From Paralimibaculum aggregatum (lineage in GTDB: Bacteria; Pseudomonadota; Alphaproteobacteria; Rhodobacterales; Rhodobacteraceae), in the NCBI RefSeq assembly GCF_030270585.1, contig NZ_BSYI01000017.1, positions 1 to 64,000 on the forward strand: DNA of 64,000 bases, written 5' to 3'. The translations under genes were made by a program, and so were the position numbers. How positions within the stretch are numbered: the stretch's first letter is position 1; every line of letters starts with the position of its first letter. Positions 39,276 through 48,352 of this stretch are shown here, piece after piece. Under the pieces are notes generated by a model, which was not told the origin of the DNA, ran no database searches, and worked only from the letters and a program-made list of their open reading frames with translations.

Positions 39276-40844
39276 TCAAGCGGGAGGCACGCGCCCCGGC
39301 GCGCCGTCGGCGACGGTCTCGGAGGCGGCGCCGGCGGGCAGCGGCGGCATGATCCCGAGCCCCCGCAGCGCCGGTGCCCGGTTGGCGATGAAGTTCTCCG
39401 CCTCGGGCAGGATATGCGCCACCGCCGCCTCGCCCTCGAGCGCCTCGCCGTCGCGCACCGGCAGCCGGCCGATCGCCTCCATCGCCGCCAGCATCCGGCG
39501 CGACAGCGTGTCCGCATCGGGTCCGTCGGCACCGAGCTCCGCCATCACCTGATCGACCAGCCCCGCCGAGAGCCCCGCGCCGTATGGGCTGGCGAAGACC
39601 CCGATCGCCACCTCGCCCATGGCATGGCGGTGCACGGCGGCGTTGAAGCTCGGCACCGGCTGCGCCTCGGTGCGCATCAGCGGCAGCGCCTGGGCCGAGA
39701 TCAGCAGCACCTCGGCAGTGCTGATCGCCGCCTCGATGCCGACCTCCTCGGCGAGCGTGGCGATGGTCGCCGGCCCGTGCGCCAGCCGCGCGGCGACGAT
39801 CCGCGTCGCCTCGTTGTCGAACTGCAGCGTCTGGCCGGGCAGCTCCACCTCGAAGCTCAGGGCCTCCGGTGCGCAGCGCAGCGCGATCACCCGCTCACCC
39901 AGCACCGCTGCCCGGCCTACCGGGCTCAGCCGCCGCCCGCCGCGGCTGTAGATGTCCTTCCGGAAGGCGGTGTTCATGCAGTAGTCGCGGGTGAGCTCGC
40001 GCATCGCGTCGGTCGGCTGCTCGTGGACCAGCGCGAGCTGGTTGCCGTTGAGGCACCATTCCGGGCGGTTGCGCAGCAGCTCCGCCGAGGCCGCGTAGGA
40101 CAGCTTGGCGGCGGCCATCTCCTCCATCACCTCGGTGACATAGGACGGGTTCCAGTCGGCATTCAGGTATTCATGCGCGAGGTAGCGGGTCGGCCGGTCG
40201 ACGATCTCATCGAGCTTGTGCATGATGAACTTGTTCAGCGTCAGCGAGCTTGCCTCGACCTCGACGAGCTTGCGCACGAACTCGACCGCCTGCATCGCCA
40301 CGTCGTCGGACTTGCCGGGCGTGATGCGCGCGCGCTCCCACAGCATCCGCTGCAGCGGCTCGAGCATGGACCGGCCGGGCAGCGCGTTGTAGCTCACATA
40401 GAAGACGCCGCCGGGCGCGAGCTGCTGGCCGACGAAGCGCACCAGCGCGGCACGCGCCTCGCGCGAGACCCAGGAGTGGATGCCATGGGCCACGATGTAG
40501 TCGAACTGCGGCAGGTCCGCCTCGCAGGCCTCCTCGAAGGAGAGCTCGTGGAAGGCGATGTTGCGCAGCCCGGTCTCCGCCGCCAGCCGCCGCCCGCTCG
40601 CGACATGGCCGGGCATGAAGTCGATGTTGTGGATCTCGGCCCGCGGATTGGCCGCCGCGACCACCGTGCCGACCAGCCCGTGACCGCAGCCGATATCGCA
40701 ATAGCGGAACGACGAACCGTCATGCGCCGGCGGAGAGACACCGCATTGCGCGACGGCGAAGTCGAGATGCGCGGGCGCGTATTCCTCGTAGTACTCCCGG
40801 ATGTAATCCTGATCGACCACATAGCCGCCGGACCAGTCAGCCAT
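39276..40844 (-). CDS. SAM-dependent methyltransferase with C-terminal regulatory domain
   Basis: 522 aa from ATG 40844 (GGGGAGGGCGAG upstream). The N-terminal 250 residues hold a class I methyltransferase: motif I YCDIGCGHGL (48-57), then DFDYIVAHGIHSWV-type strand and GGVFYVSYNALPG. Residues about 230-310 match the methyltransferase regulatory region (tyrosine- and arginine-rich helices, YLAHEYLNADW), followed by a winged-helix-like C-terminal part (GPATIATLAEEVG). Such proteins often occur in surface-polysaccharide or unknown pathways. Substrate not known. Confidence 0.82.
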   Translation of the reverse strand: MADWSGGYVVDQDYIREYYEEYAPAHLDFAVAQCGVSPPAHDGSSFRYCDIGCGHGLVGTVVAAANPRAEIHNIDFMPGHVASGRRLAAETGLRNIAFHELSFEEACEADLPQFDYIVAHGIHSWVSREARAALVRFVGQQLAPGGVFYVSYNALPGRSMLEPLQRMLWERARITPGKSDDVAMQAVEFVRKLVEVEASSLTLNKFIMHKLDEIVDRPTRYLAHEYLNADWNPSYVTEVMEEMAAAKLSYAASAELLRNRPEWCLNGNQLALVHEQPTDAMRELTRDYCMNTAFRKDIYSRGGRRLSPVGRAAVLGERVIALRCAPEALSFEVELPGQTLQFDNEATRIVAARLAHGPATIATLAEEVGIEAAISTAEVLLISAQALPLMRTEAQPVPSFNAAVHRHAMGEVAIGVFASPYGAGLSAGLVDQVMAELGADGPDADTLSRRMLAAMEAIGRLPVRDGEALEGEAAVAHILPEAENFIANRAPALRGLGIMPPLPAGAASETVADGAPGRVPPA

Positions 40845-40948
40845 TCTCGCCCTCCCCGCGATGGCGTGCCGTGCCGACACCGGATCACCGGTGCCCGCCC
40901 CCCGGACGGCACATGGTGCCCTTTCGTCCTACCCGCGCGGGTGCCGTA

Positions 40949-41650
40949 ATGGCAACGACTAGATCCCCGCAGCCGCCCGCCATCGGCATCCTGATGCTCG
41001 ACACGCGCTTTCCGCGCCCGCCGGGCGATATCGGCAACCCGGAGACCTGGCCGTTCCCGGTGCGCTTTGCGCGGGTGCCGGGGGCGGCGGCGGCGGCGGC
41101 GGTGCGGGGTGCCGGCAAGGGCCTGCTGGCGCCCTTCGTGGAGGCCGGGCGCGGGCTGGTGGCGGAGGGCTGCCGAGGGATCGCGACCTCCTGCGGGTTC
41201 CTCGCGCCGCTGCAGCGGCCGCTGGCCGAGGCGCTCGGCGTGCCGGTGCTGGCCTCGGCGCTGATGCAGGCGGGGGCGATCGCCGCGACCCTGCCGCCCG
41301 GCCGGCGGCTCGGCGTGCTCACCATCGAGGCGGCCTCGCTGTCGCCGGAGCTGCTGGCGGCGGCCGGGGTGCCGGCGGGCACGGCGGTGCGGGGAATGCC
41401 GCCGGGCGGCGCGCTGGCCGGCCCGATCCTCGGCGGCGGCACCACGCTCGACACGGGCGCAGCGGAGGCCGAGGTCGTCGCCGCGGCGACGGCACTGGCT
41501 GCCGAGCCCGGAGTTGGCGCGATCCTGCTCGAATGCACCAACCTGCCGCCCTATGCCCGTGCCGCGGCGGAGGCCACCGGGCTGCCGGTGCATTCCATCG
41601 TCACGGCACTCACCTGGTTCGCCGCGGGGCTCGCGCCGCCGCGCTGGTGA
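40949..41650 (+). CDS. Aspartate/glutamate racemase-family protein
   Basis: 233 aa from ATG 40949; the RBS is not obvious, so the start is uncertain. The family layout is clear: two active-site cysteines, one in IATSCGFLAPLQ and one in LLECTNLPPYA, and DTRFPRPPGDIGNPETWPFPV at the N-terminus. Related proteins racemise or cleave small acids or hydantoins; the precise substrate is unknown. It is divergent from the methyltransferase and convergent with matB. Confidence 0.8.
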   Translation: MATTRSPQPPAIGILMLDTRFPRPPGDIGNPETWPFPVRFARVPGAAAAAAVRGAGKGLLAPFVEAGRGLVAEGCRGIATSCGFLAPLQRPLAEALGVPVLASALMQAGAIAATLPPGRRLGVLTIEAASLSPELLAAAGVPAGTAVRGMPPGGALAGPILGGGTTLDTGAAEAEVVAAATALAAEPGVGAILLECTNLPPYARAAAEATGLPVHSIVTALTWFAAGLAPPRW

Positions 41651-41656
41651 GCCGCC

Positions 41657-43186
41657 TCAGCCCTGGAAGGTGCCGGCAAAGCGCTCGCGCAGCGCCTTCT
41701 TCTCCACCTTGCCCATGGTGTTGCGGGGCAGCTCGTCCTCGAAGAACACCCGCTTGGGCTGCTTGAAGCGGGCGAGCTGGCCCTCGAGCGCGCCGAGCAG
41801 CGTCTCCGCGCTGAGGCCGGGATCGCTGCGCACCACCACCGCCGCCACGCCCTCGCCGAAATCCGGATGCGGCAGGCCGATCACCGCGCTCTCCACCACA
41901 CCCTCGATGGCGTCGATCGCGGTCTCGATCTCCTTCGGATAGACGTTGTAGCCGCCGGAGATGATCAGGTCCTTCGAGCGGCCGACGATGCTGAGATAGC
42001 CATCCGCGTCATAGCGCCCGAGATCGCCGGTGATGAAGAAGCCGGTCTCGCGCAGTTCCTCGGCGGTCTTCTCCGGCATCCGCCAGTAGCCCTTGAAGAC
42101 GTTGGGCCCGCGCACCTCGACCATGCCGATCTCGCCGGCCGGCAGCGGCACCCCGGTCTCCGGATCGGTGACGACCACCTCCGTGCCCGGCAGCGGGAAG
42201 CCGACCGTGCCGGCCCGGCGCTCGCCGTCATAGGGGTTGGAGCTGTTCATCGAGGTCTCGGTCATGCCGTAGCGCTCGAGGATCGCGTGGCCGGTGCGGG
42301 CCTGCCAGTCGCGATGGGTCTCGGCCAGCAGCGGCGCGGAGCCCGAGATGAAGACGCGGATGTTCTTCACCGCCTCGCGGGAGAGGCCGGGCTCGGCCAG
42401 CAGCCGGGTGTAGAAGGTCGGCACGCCCATCATCGCGGTCGCCCGTGGCAGGTCCTCCAGCACGGCGCCCGCGTCGAACTTCTCGCGGAAGAGCAGCGCA
42501 CCGCCGGCCACCAGCGTCGTGTTGGTCGCGACGAACAGCCCGTGGGTGTGGAAGATCGGCAGCGCATGCAGCAGCACGTCATCGGCGGTGAACTGCCAGA
42601 AATCCCTGAGCACCAGCGCGTTGGAGGCGAGGTTGTCATGGCTCAGCATGGCGCCCTTGGAGCGCCCGGTGGTGCCGGAGGTGTAGAGGATCGCCGCCAG
42701 GTCCTCCGGGCCGCGGGGCACGTCCGCGAAGCCCTCGGCGCTGTCGGGGACATGGCCGAGCAAGCTGCCATGCTCGCCGCCATCGTCCTGCCAGACCCCG
42801 AGCGTCTCGAGCCGGCAGCCGGCGGCCGATGCCACCGGCTCCAGCGCCTCGCGCCGACCGGGGGCGCAGACCAGCAGCGAGGGCTCGGCATTGCCGACGA
42901 AGTAGTCGATCTCCTGCGCCGTGTAGCCGGTGTTGAGCGGCAGGAAGACCGCCCCGGCCCGGATCACGCCGAGATAGAGCATCAGCGCCTCGATGCTCTT
43001 GTCCACCTGCACCGCCACCCGGTCGCCCGGCTTCACGCCGAGGCCGGTCACCGCCGCGGCCATCCGCGCCGAGAGCGCGGTCACGTCGCCATAGCTGAAA
43101 TGCCGCCCGTCGCGCAGTTCGGCGAATGGGTGGGTGGCCCGGTCGGTGCGCGAGAGGCCCAGCGTGTCGGCGAGATGGTTGGTCAT
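41657..43186 (-). CDS. matB: Malonyl-CoA synthetase
   Basis: 509 aa AMP-forming acyl-CoA ligase. Motifs: the P-loop YTSGTTGRSKGAMLSH, ERYGMTETSMNSSNPYDG, TGDLGRYDADGYL and the catalytic-lysine end PRNTMGKVEKK. The GMTETSMNSSNPYDGERR segment and the neighbour malonyl-CoA decarboxylase identify it as MatB, which makes malonyl-CoA from malonate, CoA and ATP. It is the last gene of the mat operon, 12 nt after matA. GGAGACC lies before the ATG. Confidence 0.95.
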   Translation of the reverse strand: MTNHLADTLGLSRTDRATHPFAELRDGRHFSYGDVTALSARMAAAVTGLGVKPGDRVAVQVDKSIEALMLYLGVIRAGAVFLPLNTGYTAQEIDYFVGNAEPSLLVCAPGRREALEPVASAAGCRLETLGVWQDDGGEHGSLLGHVPDSAEGFADVPRGPEDLAAILYTSGTTGRSKGAMLSHDNLASNALVLRDFWQFTADDVLLHALPIFHTHGLFVATNTTLVAGGALLFREKFDAGAVLEDLPRATAMMGVPTFYTRLLAEPGLSREAVKNIRVFISGSAPLLAETHRDWQARTGHAILERYGMTETSMNSSNPYDGERRAGTVGFPLPGTEVVVTDPETGVPLPAGEIGMVEVRGPNVFKGYWRMPEKTAEELRETGFFITGDLGRYDADGYLSIVGRSKDLIISGGYNVYPKEIETAIDAIEGVVESAVIGLPHPDFGEGVAAVVVRSDPGLSAETLLGALEGQLARFKQPKRVFFEDELPRNTMGKVEKKALRERFAGTFQG

Positions 43187-43198
43187 CGGCGGTCTCCT

Positions 43199-44542
43199 TC
43201 AGGCACGCAGCAGCCGGCGCACGGACGCGCTCGCGGCCACGCTGCGTTCGTTCGCGAATGCCTCGTGGTTCTTCTCGATCTCGTCAAGGTCGTAGAGATA
43301 GTTGACCATCACGCCCCAGGCGCCGCGCAGCCCGCGGGCGGAATGGTCGGCGCCGGGGTTGACCCGCTCGAGCCGGGCGCCGTTGCCGAGGTGGAAGCGC
43401 GCCACCGGATCGGCCGGCAGCCCGCCGCGGCCCTTGCCTTCGAGCAGGTAGAGCGCGGTCAGCCGGCCGAGCCGCGCCGCATCCTCGGCGGCCTGGACCG
43501 CGTCGATGCTGCCATCCGGCGGGTCGAGCCGCATCACGGTGGCGCGCAGCTCGTCGTCGAGCAGCCCCGCCTCGCCGCGGCGGGCCTCGGCCAGCGCCCA
43601 GCCGCGCAGCCCCGGCACCGGGGAGAGCGTGACGAAGACCTTCACCGAGGGCGTCTCGCGGGCCAGCTCCTCGACCACCTGCTTGATCAGGAAGGAGCCG
43701 AAGGAGATCCCCCGCAGCCCGACCTGGCAGTTGGAGATCGAGTAGAACACCGCGGTGGTGGCGGATTTCGGGTCAAGCGGCTGGCGCTCCTGCGCGAGGA
43801 TCGGGCCGATGGCGGCCGGGATCGCGTCGGTCAGCGCGACCTCGACGAAGATCAGCGGCTCGCCGGGCAGCGCCGGGTGGAAGAAGCCGTAGAGCCGCCG
43901 GTCCGGCGCGGCGACGCGGCGGCGCAGGTCGTCCCAGTCCTGGATCGCGTGCACCGCTTCATAGGCGATGATCTTCTCCAGCACCGAGGCCGACGTGTTC
44001 CAGTCGATGCTGCGCAGCTCGAGGAAGCCGCGGTTGAACCACGAGGCGAAGAGATGGCGGAAGTCGCTGTCGAGCGCCGCCAGCGCCCCGGCCTCCGGCG
44101 CCTCCCGCTCGGCGCGCAGGAAGGCAATCAGGTCCTCGCGCATCTTCACCAGCGCCGCGGTGCCGCCGGGCGCGCGGTTGAGCGTGCGCAGGAGGTGCTG
44201 GCTGCGCGGTTCGGCGGCGTCGTGCAGCGCCCGGGCAGCGGCCTCGCCGGGGGCGGCCTGCCATTCGGCCACCGCCGCCCCGAGCCGTGCGGCATCCGGC
44301 CCGAACCCGGTGGCGATGCGGCGCAGAACGTCGCGCCGCTCCGCCGTTCCGAACCCCGCGTATCCCTCAAGGATGCGCGCCGCCAGCGCCAGCCCCGTCG
44401 CCTCGCCGCGCCCGCCGAGAAGGTCCGCGCAGAGCCCGGCCAGCGCCTCGGGGGTCGGCGGCTCGGCATCGCCGATGCCGGAGATCGCGCGGCCGGCATC
44501 GGTGACGCGGGCCAGGAGATCGGACAGGATGCCGCCCGCCAT
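43199..44542 (-). CDS. matA: Malonyl-CoA decarboxylase
   Basis: 447 aa from the ATG at 44542; the frame is open upstream but overlaps dctM. The family region SISNCQVGLRGISFGSFLIK holds the catalytic Ser of the loop near the acyl chain, and ARFHLGNGARLERVN supplies the catalytic His. It converts malonyl-CoA to acetyl-CoA and CO2, completing malonate use. Two nucleotides separate it from the TRAP permease gene, so translation is coupled. Confidence 0.95.
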   Translation of the reverse strand: MAGGILSDLLARVTDAGRAISGIGDAEPPTPEALAGLCADLLGGRGEATGLALAARILEGYAGFGTAERRDVLRRIATGFGPDAARLGAAVAEWQAAPGEAAARALHDAAEPRSQHLLRTLNRAPGGTAALVKMREDLIAFLRAEREAPEAGALAALDSDFRHLFASWFNRGFLELRSIDWNTSASVLEKIIAYEAVHAIQDWDDLRRRVAAPDRRLYGFFHPALPGEPLIFVEVALTDAIPAAIGPILAQERQPLDPKSATTAVFYSISNCQVGLRGISFGSFLIKQVVEELARETPSVKVFVTLSPVPGLRGWALAEARRGEAGLLDDELRATVMRLDPPDGSIDAVQAAEDAARLGRLTALYLLEGKGRGGLPADPVARFHLGNGARLERVNPGADHSARGLRGAWGVMVNYLYDLDEIEKNHEAFANERSVAASASVRRLLRA

Positions 44543-44544
44543 CG

Positions 44545-45873
44545 TCAGATCCCCCCGATCGCCGGGCCCATCACCAGATCCGGCAGCCAGGTCGCCAGCC
44601 CCGGAAAGGCGCAGAGGATCACGATCGCCAGCACCATGCAGAGCACATAGGGCACCGAGCCCACCAGGATCGTGCGCAGCGAGATGTCCGGCGCGATGCC
44701 GTTGATGACATAGAGGTTGAGGCCCACCGGCGGCGAGATCAGCCCGATCTCCATGTTGATGGTGAGCACCACGGCGAACCAGTAGGGATCGAACCCCGCG
44801 GTGGTGACGATCGGCAGCAGGATCGGCGCCGCCATCAGGATCACCGCCACCGGCGGCAGGAAGAAGCCGGCCACCAGCAGGAACAGGTTGATCACCCCCA
44901 TCAGCCACCAGCGGCCGATCTCCAGCGAGCCGATCCAGGCGGCGATCTCCTGCGTGATGAAGAGCGAGGAGAGCATGTAGGAGTAGACCCCCGCCGCGCC
45001 GATGATGAAGAGGATCATCACCGACTCGCGGGTCGAATCGCGCAGCACCCCCCAGATCGCGGTGAAGGAATACATCCGGTAGATCACCACCGCGAAGAGC
45101 ACGCAGAGCAGCGCGCCCGGCGCCGCCGTTTCCGATGGCGTGGCGACGCCGCCATAGAGCACGAAGAGCACCGCGAGGATGATCGCGAGGAACGGCAGCA
45201 CCCGCGGCAGCACCTCGAACTTTTCGGCGCGGCTGTAGATGCGCCGCGTCAGCGCCTCGCCGCCCTGCCCCGCCGCCCAGGTGGCATAGAGCGACCAGAC
45301 CATGAAGAGCCCGACCAGCAGCAGCCCCGGCAGCACGCCGGCGAGGAACAGCCGGCCGATCGAGGTGTCGGTGGCGATGCCGTAGACGATCATCGTCACC
45401 GAGGGCGGGATCAGGATGCCGAGGGTGCCGCCGGCGGCGATGGAGCCCGCCGCCACACCGTCCGGAAAGCCGCGCCGGCGCATCTCCGGGATGCCCATCT
45501 TGCCGATGGCGGCGCAGGTGGCCGGCGAGGAGCCCGACATCGCCGCGAACAGCGCGCAGGCCCCGAGATTGGAGATCACCAGCCCGCCGGGCACCCGGGT
45601 CAGCCAGCGCTCCAGCGCCTCGTAGAGATCGGCCCCGGCCCGGGTGGAGGCGATCGCCGCCCCCATGATCACGAACATCGGGATCGAGAGCAGCGCGAAA
45701 TTGTCGAGCTGGGAGAAGAACTTGTAGGGAAGTTCTTCGAGTGCGCCGGGGCCGTCGAAGATCGCGATGAAGGCGGAGGCGGTGATCAGCAGGCCGACCG
45801 CCACCGGAATGCCGGCAACCAGGATCAGCACGGTTGCGATGGCGACGAACGCGCCGAGGGTAAGCGGGTCCAT
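44545..45873 (-). CDS. matM: TRAP transporter large permease, malonate system
   Basis: 442 aa with about 12 membrane segments. Blocks shared by DctM proteins: SGSSPATCAAIGKMGIPEMRRRGF, LGILIPPSVTMIVYGIATDTS and MEIGLISPPVGLNLYVINGI. It starts one nt after the matQ stop and ends 2 nt before matA. Malonate specificity is inferred from the operon, as in the characterised matPQMAB locus of Sinorhizobium meliloti. Confidence 0.93.
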   Translation of the reverse strand: MDPLTLGAFVAIATVLILVAGIPVAVGLLITASAFIAIFDGPGALEELPYKFFSQLDNFALLSIPMFVIMGAAIASTRAGADLYEALERWLTRVPGGLVISNLGACALFAAMSGSSPATCAAIGKMGIPEMRRRGFPDGVAAGSIAAGGTLGILIPPSVTMIVYGIATDTSIGRLFLAGVLPGLLLVGLFMVWSLYATWAAGQGGEALTRRIYSRAEKFEVLPRVLPFLAIILAVLFVLYGGVATPSETAAPGALLCVLFAVVIYRMYSFTAIWGVLRDSTRESVMILFIIGAAGVYSYMLSSLFITQEIAAWIGSLEIGRWWLMGVINLFLLVAGFFLPPVAVILMAAPILLPIVTTAGFDPYWFAVVLTINMEIGLISPPVGLNLYVINGIAPDISLRTILVGSVPYVLCMVLAIVILCAFPGLATWLPDLVMGPAIGGI

Positions 45874-45874
45874 G

Positions 45875-46411
45875 TCAGCGGGCCTCCGGCGGCGGCGCGA
45901 TCTCGGCGGCGAAATCGGCGATGAGCTGCAGCAGATAGAGCCCGAAACCCACCGGCATGGCGAGATAGGGCACCCAGAGTTTCACGTCCCAGGCGGTGCC
46001 GGAGCGCCAGCCGCGGTCGAAATGGAGTTTCCAGACATCATAGGAATGCCAGGCCATCAGCCCGATCATCGCCACCGCCAGCGCCAGCGTGATCGCGGCG
46101 AGCACCCGCCGCGCGCCGCGCGGCAGCATCTCGGGGATCAGGTCGACCTGCACATGGCCGCGGCGGCGCTGCACATAGGGCAGCCCGAGCAGCGTCGCGG
46201 CGATCATCAGATAGGTCACCGCCTCGGTCTGCCATATCGTCGAGCCGTTGAGCACGTAGCGCACGACCACCATCTGGCAGGTGATCAGCACCGCGGCGGC
46301 GATCATCGTGGCGGAACAGACGCCGGAGACCGTCGAGAGCGCGCCGACGAGGCGCTGCAGCCGGGTCTCCGGGCGGGGCTTGTCGGTGCCGGTGGGAAGG
46401 GCGTGGGACAT
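45875..46411 (-). CDS. matQ: TRAP transporter small permease, malonate system
   Basis: 178 aa, AAGGAGGCC before the ATG. Four hydrophobic segments; the QMVVVRYVLNGSTIWQTEAV and RRRGHVQVDLIPEM segments are typical of DctQ proteins. It lies between matP and matM. Confidence 0.9.
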   Translation of the reverse strand: MSHALPTGTDKPRPETRLQRLVGALSTVSGVCSATMIAAAVLITCQMVVVRYVLNGSTIWQTEAVTYLMIAATLLGLPYVQRRRGHVQVDLIPEMLPRGARRVLAAITLALAVAMIGLMAWHSYDVWKLHFDRGWRSGTAWDVKLWVPYLAMPVGFGLYLLQLIADFAAEIAPPPEAR

Positions 46412-46492
46412 GCGGCCTCCTTGCCTCGGAACGTGCGGGGGAGCGGGGTCGCGTCAGGGGCGCGGCGGGCGGCCCGCCGCACCCCGATGGCA

Positions 46493-47488
46493 TCACTCGA
46501 CGGCGAGGGCGAGGTCGAGCAGGCGCTGGCCGTCAGGCACGCTCTCGAGGAAGGCCTTGTAGGACGACTCCTTGGCGATGGCGCGCCAGGCGTCGAAATC
46601 CTCCTGGCTCATCTGCACGATCTCGGCGCCGTTCTCCTCGAACACCCGGGCCGACTCGGCATCGGCCTTCTTGGCCTCCTCGAGGTAATAGGCCTCGGCC
46701 TTGGCGGCGCCAGCCCTCAGCGCGGCCTGCTGCTCGGGCGTCAGGCCCTCGAAGGTCGACTTGTTCATCAGCATCGGCTGATACATGAACCAGAGCGCCA
46801 CGTCGCCGGCCGGGGTGTAGCAGGAGATCTGCTCGTAGAGCCGGTAGGAGACGAAGCTCGAGGAGGAGGTGTTGGCCGCGTCGAGCACGCCGGTCTGCAT
46901 CGCGGTGTAGATCTCCGAGGAGGCCATCGAGGCGATCGAGGCGCCCGCCGCGGCGAGCATCTGCTCGAAGGCCTTGCCGGCGGCACGGGTCTGCATGCCC
47001 TGCACGTCGTCCGGGCTGGTGATGCACCTGTCCTTGCCGCCGAAGCCGCCGGCCAGGTAGCCGTGCACCAGGACCATCACGTCGTCCTCGGCCATCAGCG
47101 CCTCGATCTCGTCCATGAAGGCGCTCTCGTTGAGGCGCGCGGCATGGTCGTGGTTCTTCACGAGGCCGGGCATCAGGGTGAGGTTGTATTCGGGCCGTTC
47201 GCCGCCGGCATAGGAAAGCGGGAACACCGTCATGTCGAGCCGTCCGGTGGAGAGCGGGCGATACTGCTCGCGCGGCTTGAACAGCGATTTCGACGGGTAG
47301 ATCTTGATCTCGAGATCGACATCGGCCGCCGCGACCTCCTCGGCCACGATCTCGGCGATCTTGTGGCGCACGTCAGAGGTCGACCACTGGTGGCTGAGCT
47401 TGAGCTCGGCCGCGCCGGCCGGGACGGCGAGCGCGAGGGCGAGCGCGGAAGCGCCGAGGGCGGACAGGGTCCGGTTTCTGCTGGTCAT
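46493..47488 (-). CDS. matP: TRAP transporter substrate-binding protein, malonate system
   Basis: 331 aa if it starts at the second of two adjacent ATGs (47488), which is better spaced from GGGAGGAA; the first is at 47491. Signal peptide to about residue 25 (AVPAGAAELK). DctP features: SPDDVQGMQTRAAGKAFEQM (conserved ligand-binding Arg) and SSEIYTAMQTGVLDAANTSSS. First gene of the mat operon; the upstream 200 nt hold the matR operator. It has two Cys (DRCITS, QISCYTP), possibly a disulfide. Confidence 0.92.
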   Translation of the reverse strand: MTSRNRTLSALGASALALALAVPAGAAELKLSHQWSTSDVRHKIAEIVAEEVAAADVDLEIKIYPSKSLFKPREQYRPLSTGRLDMTVFPLSYAGGERPEYNLTLMPGLVKNHDHAARLNESAFMDEIEALMAEDDVMVLVHGYLAGGFGGKDRCITSPDDVQGMQTRAAGKAFEQMLAAAGASIASMASSEIYTAMQTGVLDAANTSSSSFVSYRLYEQISCYTPAGDVALWFMYQPMLMNKSTFEGLTPEQQAALRAGAAKAEAYYLEEAKKADAESARVFEENGAEIVQMSQEDFDAWRAIAKESSYKAFLESVPDGQRLLDLALAVE

Positions 47489-47590
47489 CATTTCCTCCCG
47501 GGTTTCGGGCGCATTGGCCCTTGTGTCGAATCGATCCGAGCCGATCCGCTGCGCATGAGCTAACCCGAGATGCGTCCGCCGGGCAAGTTG

Positions 47591-47602
47591 AATGTATACA
47601 TT
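47591..47602. promoter_or_regulatory. Operator-like palindrome between matP and the GntR gene
   Basis: Perfect 12-bp palindrome AATGTATACATT. The core TGTATACA matches operators of GntR/FCD regulators; the malonate regulator MatR of Rhizobium binds a similar TTGTATACAA site. It sits in the divergent intergenic region and could control both directions. Confidence 0.7.
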
Positions 47603-47686
47603 TGGAGCCCAAAAGGACACGGATGCTTGATTTCGGTCGACGGATCGGCAAGGCTGTGCCCCTCGCCCCCTGCCCCGGAGCCCGAA

Positions 47687-48340
47687 ATGGCCGAACGCCG
47701 CGCCGATGGCCTACGCGACATCCTCGAGGAGGACATTCTCACCGGCGCGCTCGGCCCCGGCACCCGGCTCGAGGAGCCGGCGCTGGCGCAGCGCTTCGGC
47801 GTCTCGCGCACGCCGATCCGCGAGGCGCTGGCGCAGCTTGCCGCCGCCGGCCTGATCGAGCAGCGCCGCCAGCGCGGCAGCTTCGTCGCCGAGATCGGGC
47901 CGCGGCGGCTGCTGGAGATGTTCGAGGTGATGGCCGAGCTGGAGGGGCTCTGCGCGGCGCTCACCGCGCGCCGGGCAAGCCCGCCCCAGGTGACCGAGCT
48001 GCGCCGGCTGCATGACGAGCTGGCCCGCCCCGCGGCGGACGGGGATCTCGACGTCTACTACTATGGCAACGAGCGCCTGCACGCGGCGATCCGGGCGGCC
48101 TGCGGCAACTCCTTCCTGATCGAGCAGGCGGAGGCGCTGCAGCGCCGGCTCAAGCCCTATCGCCGGCACCAGCTCCGGGCGCGCGGGCGCATCGAGCGCT
48201 CGAACGCCGAGCACGCGGAGGTCGTCGAGGCGATCGAGGCGGCGGACCCGCAGGCCGCGTCGGCGGCGATGCGGGCCCATGTGGCGGTGCAGGGCGAGCG
48301 GGTGACCGACCTGCTGGCGGCGCTCGACCCCGCTGGCTGA
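47687..48340 (+). CDS. matR: GntR-family (FCD) transcriptional regulator, probable malonate regulator
   Basis: 217 aa from ATG 47687; an in-frame ATG at 47570 would include the operator and is unlikely. The N-terminal winged helix has LGPGTRLEEPALAQRFGVSR, TPIREALAQLAAAGLIEQ and RGSFVAEI. The C-terminal FCD domain has paired histidines for metal or ligand (NERLHAAIRAAC, NAEHAEVVEAI, MRAHVAV). It is divergent from matPQMAB, and malonate or malonyl-CoA is the expected effector. Confidence 0.88.
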   Translation: MAERRADGLRDILEEDILTGALGPGTRLEEPALAQRFGVSRTPIREALAQLAAAGLIEQRRQRGSFVAEIGPRRLLEMFEVMAELEGLCAALTARRASPPQVTELRRLHDELARPAADGDLDVYYYGNERLHAAIRAACGNSFLIEQAEALQRRLKPYRRHQLRARGRIERSNAEHAEVVEAIEAADPQAASAAMRAHVAVQGERVTDLLAALDPAG

Positions 48341-48352
48341 ACGGGCCGGCCC

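Noticed and set aside
41867-44650. 927-aa open frame antisense to matB/matA
   Set aside because: His/Arg/Gly-rich shadow of two well-identified genes.
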